Shown one piece after another: positions 1-6,174 of a stretch of DNA of 7,380 nt. Both the position numbers and the translations under genes were made by a program. Position 1 is the stretch's first letter; each line of letters starts with the position of its first letter. The notes below the pieces were generated by a model. It ran no database searches. It was not told where the DNA came from and worked only from the letters and a program-made list of their open reading frames with translations. The stretch comes from an uncultured Bacilli bacterium (lineage in GTDB: Bacteria > Bacillota_I > Bacilli_A > RFN20 > CAG-631): the NCBI GenBank assembly GCA_934201705.1, contig CAKPXF010000037.1, positions 1 through 7,380 on the forward strand, in the 5' to 3' direction.

Positions 1-6
1 CTTTTT

Positions 7-23
7 TAGTTTAAACTAGGAGG
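7..23 (+). promoter_or_regulatory. RBS with palindrome upstream of the secreted matrixin-like gene
   Basis: A perfect AGGAGG lies at 18-23, five bases before a TTG at 29. This is what selects TTG as the start of the first gene, since no nearby ATG is as well placed. The RBS abuts a perfect 12-bp palindrome, TAGTTTAAACTA, at 7-18, whose last base is the first base of the RBS. A hairpin or a bound protein there could influence translation. That effect is inference, and in AT-rich DNA a palindrome of this size may be chance. The promoter is not in the window. Confidence 0.7.
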
Positions 24-28
24 TACAA

Positions 29-1021
29 TTGATTAAAAATATTATTTTTTCTTTAGTTTTAGCACTAGGTGTTGGCTCTGCAAATTATAGTCCACGAAGA
101 GTTGTAATATATAATGATTACAGTGATACTTCATCCTTCCAAGAAGCATATGTTTTAAGCAATGATGAGCTTGAATATGCAGAAGTATTTGGTGTAAATG
201 ACACGTATGACTATATTAAATACACAGCCACACATTCTCGTAGAATTATTTTAGAAACAAGTACAAATACAAGTGCAACTGTACATGTTTCTGTTTTCCT
301 TGCTTCAAAGGGTACTAGTAATGTTGTAGCATCATACTATTCAGGTCAAGAAACCCAAAATGACTTTATAGTATATGTTAATGCTGGCGATACAATTTAT
401 TTTAGAATTGACTGTACAGGAAACTGTTGGTGGTTTGGAACAATTCATTTAAATTTAGATCCAGAAGGCTTTGTCGTTTCTGGCCTTCCAAAAATGTATG
501 ATTATACATTGCCACATACAGGCCCTGCTTCAATTTATTATGGAATAAAAAATAGCTGTAATGCTTTTGTCCCAAATCAAAGTTATAGATATTGTGATGT
601 TATAAGACAAGCCGCCCAAATTTGGAACAATGTTGGTGATATGCATTTTGTTGAAAATAGCACACTATCAGCTTTTGATATTGATACAAAAGATGTTGAT
701 ACACTTGATGTATATATGACTCATACTGTTTTATCAGGAAACTATTTTGTTGATGAATTAAATATATCAACAAATATGGATATGTATATGTTCAATTCAG
801 ATATATATCCAGATGCAACACTATATGATTTTATGATATCTTACATGCTAAAATCATTTGGAGTTGCTATGGGATTAATGTTATACGATAATGTTGGGGG
901 AAATAATATGCAATATGTAAATAATGTAATGTATAACGCTTTGTATCCATACAAAGAGCTTGGGAATGCAGATATAGCAGCTTATATTCACCTTTGGGGT
1001 GATGCAACAATTAGCGAATAA
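29..1021 (+). CDS. Secreted matrixin-like pseudoprotease (PPC-like domain + zinc-less metzincin fold)
   Basis: The 330-residue protein starts at TTG, chosen by AGGAGG at 18-23. Residues 1-18 (MIKN, then a hydrophobic stretch to about 18) form a signal peptide, so it is exported. Residues about 45-143 look like a bacterial pre-peptidase C-terminal (PPC) beta-sandwich, with a YTATHSRRIIL core and a WWFGTIHLNL closing strand. Residues about 165-325 resemble a matrixin catalytic domain: IRQAAQIWNNVGDMHF (192-207) matches the usual A..W....F helix, NNVMY (298-302) the Met-turn, and LGNADIAAYIHLWG (311-324) the usual LG..DI..I..LYG ending. Where matrixins carry HEFGHALGLDH, this protein has KSFGVAMGLML (275-285). 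The three zinc histidines are K275, V279 and L285, and the glutamate is S276. The fold signals remain but zinc catalysis should be impossible. Cysteines 129/133 and 177/189 could form disulfides. A binding, inhibitor or surface role is inference. The reading frame is intact and no terminator follows before the next gene. Confidence 0.75.
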   Translation: MIKNIIFSLVLALGVGSANYSPRRVVIYNDYSDTSSFQEAYVLSNDELEYAEVFGVNDTYDYIKYTATHSRRIILETSTNTSATVHVSVFLASKGTSNVVASYYSGQETQNDFIVYVNAGDTIYFRIDCTGNCWWFGTIHLNLDPEGFVVSGLPKMYDYTLPHTGPASIYYGIKNSCNAFVPNQSYRYCDVIRQAAQIWNNVGDMHFVENSTLSAFDIDTKDVDTLDVYMTHTVLSGNYFVDELNISTNMDMYMFNSDIYPDATLYDFMISYMLKSFGVAMGLMLYDNVGGNNMQYVNNVMYNALYPYKELGNADIAAYIHLWGDATISE

Positions 1022-1114
1022 TTATAATACAAAAGAATTAAAAACAAAAAATTTAGAATATTATTAAATGTTATAAACTGAAGAAGCAAATATAAATACA
1101 TATTAAGCAACAAA

Positions 1115-1136
1115 TATAATCTATTAACCTATTAAC
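1115..1136 (+). promoter_or_regulatory. Possible promoter -10 and tandem octamer upstream of macro/HTH gene
   Basis: The 149-bp gap after the matrixin-like gene contains a consensus TATAAT at 1115-1120, followed at once by two head-to-tail copies of CTATTAAC (1121-1128 and 1129-1136). I see no convincing -35 hexamer 16-18 bp upstream. The repeat would lie at the transcription start or in the early leader and could be a binding site for the HTH protein encoded downstream. That is speculation; the -10 call alone is weak in DNA this AT-rich. Confidence 0.3.
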
Positions 1137-1155
1137 AAAATTAAATAAAAATATG

Positions 1156-1161
1156 AGAGGG
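1156..1161 (+). promoter_or_regulatory. RBS deciding the start of the macro/HTH gene
   Basis: AGAGGG sits nine bases before the ATG at 1171. The in-frame ATG at 1153 immediately precedes this RBS and has no Shine-Dalgarno sequence of its own, so 1171 is the better start. Confidence 0.7.
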
Positions 1162-1170
1162 ATTGATAAT

Positions 1171-2184
1171 ATGCCACTATTCTTTGTTGACGAAAATGTC
1201 TTAAATAACAAATTACAATGTGTCATATGTCCAGTAAAGATTGCAAGAATGTATATGTTTGAGGATATTTCTAAAATCATATACAAAAAAGCAGGTATGT
1301 TTAAACTTGATTTCGAGTTTATGCGGAAAAATCCTGGTTCATATGCTATTCCTATAATAACAACAGGATTTGATTTGTCAGATAAGATTATTCACATTTT
1401 AGTTCCAGATTTGATTAATTGTAAAAATTTTGAAATGGACATTTATAATTCTTATAACGAATTATTTAAAACAATATATGAAAACGAATTCAAATCCGTC
1501 GTATTTCCTTACCTTCCATTTAGCTATAAAAACTTAGGAAATATGAATTCATATAGAACATGCATTACATTAATTCGTCATTTTATGAGATATTATAATG
1601 TTGACTCAACAAATATTTATGTTTTAGTAGATAAAAGAACTATGAATAATCATATAAATAATTATACATCATCTTATATATCTTCATCATTTCCTTTATC
1701 AAAAAGACATAAGCCAATTAATTATCCACTAAATACTAATGAAAAACTAAAAGCCTTTTTAAAAGAACACAAAGATGCTAAAAAATATCTTGAAATTAAA
1801 AATGTAGCACATTATCATGCTGAGCTATATAATTTAAACTATAAATTATTTTTTACCCGTGTAAGAACTAATTGTAAAAATGATGCAGATTTTTGTGTTC
1901 GTTCAAATATTTCAAAGGAACATTATTTACAAATATTAAGTGGAGAATACTTTCCGACAAAGGAAGAATTGCTTGGTGCATGCTTTGCACTATGCTTAAA
2001 CGTATATGATGCAAGAGAATTACTTGCTGAATTCAAAATGACATTAAATCAAAAAGATCCATATGACAAAATAATTATTGATGAATTACTTCATGAAAAT
2101 TATGATGTCTACGCCGTCAATGAAATAATGTATTTAAAAAATTACAAGCAGTTAGGAACTTTTGTGGAACCAACAGTATTTTGA
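1171..2184 (+). CDS. Degenerate macro-domain protein with C-terminal helix-turn-helix-like region
   Basis: The protein has 337 residues. Residues 1-155 follow the layout of a macro domain: MPLFFVDENV for the opening strand, IIYKKAG (36-42) for the I-H-R-A-A-G helix, GFDLSDKIIHILVP (66-79) for the usual GY.LP...VIH.VGP, and FKSVVFPYLPF (107-117) for the ..SIAFP..STG strand. The ligand-binding pieces are missing: the NAAN position reads about CPVK (20-23), the glycine-rich GGGGVDGAI loop is replaced by MYMFEDISKI (27-36), and the STGIYGYP loop by LPFSYKNLG (115-123). Residues about 225-330 resemble the HTH and tail that follow macro domains in many Firmicutes proteins: a helix pair with ISKEHYLQILSGEYFPTKEE (247-266), then a DARELL region (280-285) and YDVYAVNEIM (311-320). 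ADP-ribose binding therefore looks lost. A regulatory or scaffold role is inference. The family match is by eye; an unrelated fold with the same strand order cannot be excluded. Confidence 0.65.
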   Translation: MPLFFVDENVLNNKLQCVICPVKIARMYMFEDISKIIYKKAGMFKLDFEFMRKNPGSYAIPIITTGFDLSDKIIHILVPDLINCKNFEMDIYNSYNELFKTIYENEFKSVVFPYLPFSYKNLGNMNSYRTCITLIRHFMRYYNVDSTNIYVLVDKRTMNNHINNYTSSYISSSFPLSKRHKPINYPLNTNEKLKAFLKEHKDAKKYLEIKNVAHYHAELYNLNYKLFFTRVRTNCKNDADFCVRSNISKEHYLQILSGEYFPTKEELLGACFALCLNVYDARELLAEFKMTLNQKDPYDKIIIDELLHENYDVYAVNEIMYLKNYKQLGTFVEPTVF

Positions 2185-2204
2185 TTATCAATTTTAAACT
2201 CATT

Positions 2205-2225
2205 CCTATTTACCGGAAAAATAGG
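2205..2225. repeat. Small inverted repeat before the convergent terminator
   Basis: CCTATTT (2205-2211) and AAATAGG (2219-2225) are perfect complements around a seven-base loop, ACCGGAA. It lies between the stop of the macro/HTH gene and the main terminator. It could stabilise the 3' end of that mRNA. It lacks an immediate T-run, so I do not call it a terminator. Confidence 0.4.
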
Positions 2226-2230
2226 TGCAA

Positions 2231-2270
2231 TAAATAAAAAGATTAGATTTCGCTCTAATCTTTTTATTTA
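2231..2270. terminator. Bidirectional intrinsic terminator between convergent genes
   Basis: A perfect 17-bp inverted repeat (2231-2247 with 2254-2270) encloses the loop TTTCGC. The GATTAGA/TCTAATC core is flanked by A-runs on the left and T-runs on the right, so it gives a T-rich tail for transcripts from either side. It serves the plus-strand macro/HTH gene and the minus-strand YitT-type gene. Its right arm contains the YitT-type stop codon (2264-2266), so the last codons of that gene are part of the hairpin. Confidence 0.9.
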
Positions 2271-3220
2271 TTTAGCTTTTTTCTATGTCGAGCTAAATGC
2301 TCAGGGGTTTCATAGTTAAATCCAAGTCCTCTAACCTCGGTAGCCTTAGTTACAAACATAAAAGCATTCGGGTCGATTTTTTGCACTAAATCTCTTAATA
2401 TGAAATATTCCCTTGAATAGCAAATACAAACAATCATCTTCGTTGGTGTTAATGAATATCCACCTTGAGCATCAACATAAGTCATCCCTCTAATTAGTTT
2501 GTTAATAATAGCATCGTGAATCTCTTCATATTTACTTGAACGAATAAATACAGCTCTTTTATTATAGCCACCAAAAGTAATTGTATCTACAACAAAGCCA
2601 TCTAAGAAAACATAAATTATAGCCCCAAGGCCTTCAGATAAGCCATTAGCAAAGACAAATTGTTCTCCTGGTTTATAGAATACCATTCCAAGAATTACAA
2701 GTATTGCATCTAGTGAATACATTGAAGTCGAATAAGATATATGTAAATATTTTAAGCCAATACATTCTAAAATATCAAATCCACCTGTTGACCCACCAGA
2801 TTTCATATTAATACCAATACCAAAGCCCATTAATATGGCAGCAAATAAAACGACAAATATTGGTTCAACCCCACAAATTAACTCAAGTATTTTAGCATCA
2901 GTTAATCCACAAGCATTAAAAATTAATGATAACAATGCCCCATATGTTGGTAACATAATTGAGCCATAAATTGTTTTTAATGTAAATTCTTTTTTTAAAG
3001 TAAAGAATGAAATAACAATTAATGTGATATTTATTCCGTATAAGTAATAATAATAATGAATATTAGTTAATAATTGTAACAATACAGCAAGGCCTGTTGC
3101 TCCACCAACAACGATTTTAGACGGAGTAATAAATAATACAGTTGAAAGTGCGCAACAAAGAATTCCAAGATTCATTAATAAAAATTTTTTAATGTTAAAA
3201 TTTTTTAGTTTATTTAGCAT
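2264..3220 (-). CDS. YitT family integral membrane protein (DUF161/DUF2179)
   Basis: The protein has 318 residues, the usual length for the family. The N-terminal two thirds are membrane-spanning, with hydrophobic stretches near residues 13-31, 37-52, 62-76, 85-103, 119-137, 165-182 and 196-214. The family glycine motifs VVGGATGLA (37-45) and SGGSTGGFDIL (141-151) are present; these are the hallmark of the repeated YitT membrane unit. Residues about 221-302 form the soluble C-terminal DUF2179 domain (NKRAVFIRSS, then FMFVTKATEVRGLGF). The protein sits in the cytoplasmic membrane with a cytosolic tail. Its transport or regulatory role is not firmly established for the family, so I give none. 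ATG at 3220 is preceded on the minus strand by GAGGA (3228-3232, seven bases away). The gene is monocistronic, divergent from the aminopeptidase gene and convergent with the macro/HTH gene. A basic tail (RHRKKLNK) ends the protein. Confidence 0.92.
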   Translation of the reverse strand: MLNKLKNFNIKKFLLMNLGILCCALSTVLFITPSKIVVGGATGLAVLLQLLTNIHYYYYLYGINITLIVISFFTLKKEFTLKTIYGSIMLPTYGALLSLIFNACGLTDAKILELICGVEPIFVVLFAAILMGFGIGINMKSGGSTGGFDILECIGLKYLHISYSTSMYSLDAILVILGMVFYKPGEQFVFANGLSEGLGAIIYVFLDGFVVDTITFGGYNKRAVFIRSSKYEEIHDAIINKLIRGMTYVDAQGGYSLTPTKMIVCICYSREYFILRDLVQKIDPNAFMFVTKATEVRGLGFNYETPEHLARHRKKLNK

Positions 3221-3242
3221 TTTATAATCCTCAACATTTATT

Positions 3243-3280
3243 TAATAATGACTTATTCATTATTAGCATTTCAAATTATA
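3243..3280 (-). promoter_or_regulatory. Promoter -10 and leader inverted repeat of the YitT-type gene
   Basis: On the minus strand a consensus TATAAT lies at 3275-3280. The -35 region is poor and falls in a T-run. Transcription would start near 3268. Just downstream is a 9-bp perfect inverted repeat, TAATAATGA (3243-3251) and TCATTATTA (3257-3265), with a five-base spacer. It lies between the start site and the RBS, where an operator or a leader hairpin would act. Its regulatory role is inference. Confidence 0.45.
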
Positions 3281-3323
3281 CTACTTAATTTAAAAAAAAG
3301 AAATATCTTTTGTATGTTTCTTA

Positions 3324-3351
3324 TGATATAATTAATTACTGATTAGGGAGG
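3324..3351 (+). promoter_or_regulatory. Extended -10 promoter and RBS of the M18 aminopeptidase gene
   Basis: TG at 3324-3325, one base, then TATAAT at 3327-3332 make a perfect extended -10 element. No good -35 is visible 17 bp upstream, which extended -10 promoters can tolerate. The leader is short. It contains AGGGAGG at 3345-3351, seven bases before the ATG at 3359. Confidence 0.7.
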
Positions 3352-3358
3352 TATAATT

Positions 3359-4720
3359 ATGTATTCAAAAAATGTTTGGGAAAAATATGATAATTATGAT
3401 AACATAATGGCCTTTAATGAAGGCTATAAAGATTTTTTAAGCCATTGCAAGACAGAAAGATTATGTGTTAGTAAAGCAAAAGCTTTAGCTGAGGCAAAAG
3501 GCTTCAAAAATATTAAAGATTTTAAATCTTTAAAAACTGGTGATAAAGTATACGCCATTAATAAAAATAAAAATATTGCTGTATTTGTTATTGGTAAAGA
3601 ACCAATTGAAAATGGTTTAAGAGTACTTGGCGCTCATATTGACTCACCAAGACTAGATGTAAAGCAAAATCCTTTATATGAAGCTAATGATTTTGCTCTT
3701 TTAGATACACACTATTATGGGGGTATTAAAAAATATCAATGGGTAACTATTCCTTTAGCTATTTACGGTGTTGTTTGTAAAAAGGATGGTAGCACAATTA
3801 ACATTGCCATTGGTGATAATGAAAACGATCCAGTAGTTGGTATTTCTGATTTATTAATTCACCTATCTGGTGAGCAATTAACTAAACAAGCTTCTAAGGT
3901 AATTGAAGGTGAAGCTTTAGACTTAACAGTTGGATCAATTCCATTAAAAGATGGTGAAAAGGACTTAGTTAAAGCTAATGTTTTAAAGCTATTAAAAGAA
4001 AAATATGATTTTGAAGAAGAAGATTTCGTATCAGCTGAGCTTGAAATAGTTCCTGCAGGTAAAGCTCGTGATTATGGCCTTGATAGAAGCATGGTTGCAG
4101 GATATGGGCATGATGATAGAGTTTGTGCTTATACATCTTTAATGGCTGTTTTAGATAGTGATGTAAATAAATATACAACTTGTGCTATTTTAGTTGATAA
4201 GGAAGAGGTTGGATCAATTGGTGCAACTGGAGCTGATTCTAAATGGTTTGAAAATACTGTTGCAGAATTAATTAATTTAACAACTGCATATAACGATATT
4301 AAAATTCGTCATGCTATGGAAAATACAAAAATGCTATCAAGTGATGTTTCTGCAGGATTTGACCCATTATATCCACAAGTTAACGAAGCTAAAAACTCTG
4401 CATATTTAGGAAAGGGCATTTGCTTAAATAAATATACAGGATCTCGTGGAAAAGGCGGCTGTAATGATGCTATGCCAGAATTCATTGCGCAAATTAGAAA
4501 AAGCTTTGATGATGCTAATATTGGCTTTCAAACAGCTGAACTTGGTAGAGTTGATCAAGGTGGTGGCGGAACAATTGCTTATATTTTAGGTAATTATAAT
4601 ATGTATGTAATTGATGCAGGTATTGCTGTATTAAATATGCATTCCCCTATGGAAATTGTTTCAAAGGCTGATGTATATGAGGCATATTTAGCATACATTG
4701 AATTCTTAAAAATTGATTAA
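3359..4720 (+). CDS. M18 family metallo-aminopeptidase
   Basis: The protein has 453 residues, a normal size for M18. It removes N-terminal residues, typically acidic or neutral ones, from peptides in the cytosol; there is no signal peptide. All family motifs are intact: GAHIDSPRLD (91-100) gives zinc ligand H93 and D95, GHDDRVCAY (250-258) gives the bridging aspartate (D252), DKEEVGSIG (280-288) gives the catalytic and ligand glutamates E282/E283, SSDVSAGFDP (327-336) gives D329, and NMHSPMEI (426-433) gives H428. The GSRGKGG (361-367) and GRVDQGGGGT (396-405) loops are also typical. The enzyme should therefore be active and two-zinc dependent, probably as a large homo-oligomer like other M18 enzymes. 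It has its own extended -10 promoter, a strong RBS and a terminator right at its stop codon, so it appears monocistronic. The exact substrate preference cannot be read from the sequence. Confidence 0.95.
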   Translation: MYSKNVWEKYDNYDNIMAFNEGYKDFLSHCKTERLCVSKAKALAEAKGFKNIKDFKSLKTGDKVYAINKNKNIAVFVIGKEPIENGLRVLGAHIDSPRLDVKQNPLYEANDFALLDTHYYGGIKKYQWVTIPLAIYGVVCKKDGSTINIAIGDNENDPVVGISDLLIHLSGEQLTKQASKVIEGEALDLTVGSIPLKDGEKDLVKANVLKLLKEKYDFEEEDFVSAELEIVPAGKARDYGLDRSMVAGYGHDDRVCAYTSLMAVLDSDVNKYTTCAILVDKEEVGSIGATGADSKWFENTVAELINLTTAYNDIKIRHAMENTKMLSSDVSAGFDPLYPQVNEAKNSAYLGKGICLNKYTGSRGKGGCNDAMPEFIAQIRKSFDDANIGFQTAELGRVDQGGGGTIAYILGNYNMYVIDAGIAVLNMHSPMEIVSKADVYEAYLAYIEFLKID

Positions 4721-4741
4721 AAGCACTAAAAGTGCTTTTTT
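4719..4741 (+). terminator. Intrinsic terminator of the aminopeptidase gene
   Basis: AAAAGCACT (4719-4727) and AGTGCTTTT (4731-4739) form a perfect 9-bp stem with an AAA loop and end in a run of T to 4741. The hairpin begins inside the TAA stop codon and ends 10 bases before the ATG of the next gene (4752). Any readthrough transcript would therefore carry it directly upstream of the S51 peptidase start. Confidence 0.85.
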
Positions 4742-4751
4742 CTATGATACT

Positions 4752-5438
4752 ATGAAAGTAATTATTCCAATCGGTGGTGGAAATATTTTAAATAAAACCA
4801 CAAAGAAAATAGATGAATATATAATACGCCTTGCAAATGTAAGTAAGCCTAAGGTTTTATTTATTCCTATTGCTAGTAATGATTATAGTGAATATGTTAA
4901 TAATTTTACTTTTTATTATGAAAGTTTAAATTGTGAGGTTAAAACATTATATTTATCAAAAACAAATAATGATAATTTAATTAGAAGTTTAATATTTAGC
5001 GCAAACATTATTTATATTGGTGGTGGAAATACTGCTAAAATGATGAGAATCTTTAAAAGAACTCATGTTAATGAATATTTAAAAATGGCCTATGACGATG
5101 GTATAATTTTAACTGGTATTTCAGCTGGTGCTATGGCTTATTTTACTAATGGCTATTCAGATAGTAATCGTTCAACAGACAAAAATGCAAATTTGACATT
5201 AGTTAAATGTTTAGATTTTATACCATATTGCTTTTGCCCTCATTATAATGAACAAGAAAGAAAATCATTTGACTTATTTGTTAGTGAATCTAATTTTAAT
5301 GGCATAGCACTTGAAGATAATACTGCCTTATTATTTATTGATAATGAAATAAAAGGTATAATAAACGCTAATAATGAAAAAGGTTATTTTATTAACAAAA
5401 ATAGCAAAGAGGAAATAAATAATGTTGACATTAGATAA
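4752..5438 (+). CDS. Peptidase E-like protein (peptidase family S51, class I GATase-like fold)
   Basis: The protein has 228 residues from ATG 4752. It begins MKVIIPIGGG, the usual first strand of the family. IYIGGGNTAKM (87-97) and GISAGAMAYF (122-131) are the signature motifs; S124 is the nucleophile in the GxSAGA elbow. YSDSNR (135-140) and FCPHYNEQER (161-170) follow, with H164 the likely catalytic histidine. This resembles the Listeria/Bacillus branch of S51 rather than classical Salmonella PepE. Classical PepE cleaves Asp-X dipeptides; the substrate of this branch is less clear. It is cytosolic. An in-frame TTG at 4713 was rejected because that reading would run through the terminator hairpin. 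No Shine-Dalgarno sequence precedes the ATG, which is unusual for this window. The gene opens a three-gene cluster and overlaps the acetyltransferase gene by 17 bases. Confidence 0.9.
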   Translation: MKVIIPIGGGNILNKTTKKIDEYIIRLANVSKPKVLFIPIASNDYSEYVNNFTFYYESLNCEVKTLYLSKTNNDNLIRSLIFSANIIYIGGGNTAKMMRIFKRTHVNEYLKMAYDDGIILTGISAGAMAYFTNGYSDSNRSTDKNANLTLVKCLDFIPYCFCPHYNEQERKSFDLFVSESNFNGIALEDNTALLFIDNEIKGIINANNEKGYFINKNSKEEINNVDIR

Positions 5439-6174
5439 TACAATTGCTTTTCATCATTTATTGCTAAAAATATCTTTAAATAATGTAAAAGATTATCCTT
5501 TACCTAATAATTTCCATTTTGAATTTTATAAAGATGGTGATGAAAGGTATTGGATTGAAATTGAAAAATCAGCTCAAGAATTTATCAATGATGAAGAAGG
5601 AATAAAAGCTTGGAATGAATATTACTTAAAAAACAAAGAGGATTTATATAATCGTTTAATTTTTTTAGTAAATGAAAAAAACGAAAAGATTGGTACAGCA
5701 ACTAGCTATTATAATACTGAAACTAACAATAAAAGCGAAGGATATTTACATTGGGTTGCTATAAAAAAACAATATCAAGGAATGCATTTAGCTAAGCCAT
5801 TAATTACTTATGCCTTAAAGCATTTAAAGGAGTTAGGCTACAAAGAAGCTTTTATTTCAACACAAACTACTACATTTATTGCCGCTAAAATATATTTAGA
5901 TTTAGGAGCAACATTTGCAGAAAAAGAAAAAGAAATTGAAGGTATAAAGGTATTATCAAAATTAATAAATCATCCATTATTGGCTAACATTGATAATAAG
6001 GATTGTAAGGTTTATGATGAAAAAGCCTTAAAAATAAAAAATGAATTAATTGATAAAGGCTATCAAATAAATGCTTTTAAAATAGTTGATGGGGTTGTTA
6101 AAATAATAACAACAAATTATTACTATGAATTTGATAGAAAGCTAAATGTTATTAAAATGGAGAAAATCGTATGA
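5422..6174 (+). CDS. GNAT family N-acetyltransferase with C-terminal extension
   Basis: The protein has 250 residues; GNATs of this type are usually near 190. The N-terminus (DNTIAFHHLLLKI, then FHFEFYKDGDERYWIEIE at 31-48) is typical of a common Firmicutes GNAT subgroup. The acetyl-CoA region is YLHWVAIKKQYQGMHLAKPL (108-127); QYQGMHLA stands for the Q/R-x-x-G-x-G/A loop, with M121 and H122 in place of the usual small residues. AAKIYLDLGA (154-163) is motif B. It should transfer an acetyl group from acetyl-CoA to an amine; the substrate is unknown. Residues about 190-250 form an extra segment (KVYDEKALKIKNELIDKGYQ, then short strands to IKMEKIV) that I do not recognise. The RBS AGAGGA (5408-5413) lies inside the preceding gene, eight bases before the ATG. 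The stop overlaps the next start as ATGA, so translation of the two is probably coupled. Confidence 0.88.
   Translation: MLTLDNTIAFHHLLLKISLNNVKDYPLPNNFHFEFYKDGDERYWIEIEKSAQEFINDEEGIKAWNEYYLKNKEDLYNRLIFLVNEKNEKIGTATSYYNTETNNKSEGYLHWVAIKKQYQGMHLAKPLITYALKHLKELGYKEAFISTQTTTFIAAKIYLDLGATFAEKEKEIEGIKVLSKLINHPLLANIDNKDCKVYDEKALKIKNELIDKGYQINAFKIVDGVVKIITTNYYYEFDRKLNVIKMEKIV

Noticed and set aside
1153..1170. ATG at 1153 as start of the macro/HTH gene
   Set aside because: The Shine-Dalgarno sequence AGAGGG follows this ATG directly and is correctly spaced for the ATG at 1171.
1071..1286. Open frame on the minus strand over the start of the macro/HTH gene
   Set aside because: It lies mostly opposite a supported coding region and its leader, has no RBS signal I could defend, and its hydrophobic translation is what AT-rich antisense sequence gives.
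1171..2184. DarG-type macro-domain antitoxin of a DarTG system
   Set aside because: The ADP-ribose-binding motifs are absent and neither neighbour resembles a DarT ADP-ribosyltransferase.
3975..4178. Open frame on the minus strand inside the aminopeptidase gene
   Set aside because: It lies entirely inside a gene with intact M18 motifs, and its His/Leu/Tyr-rich translation is typical antisense shadow.
4713..4751. In-frame TTG at 4713 as start of the peptidase E-like gene
   Set aside because: It would translate through the aminopeptidase terminator hairpin and add a 13-residue N-terminus absent from the family fold, which begins at MKVIIPIGGG (4752).
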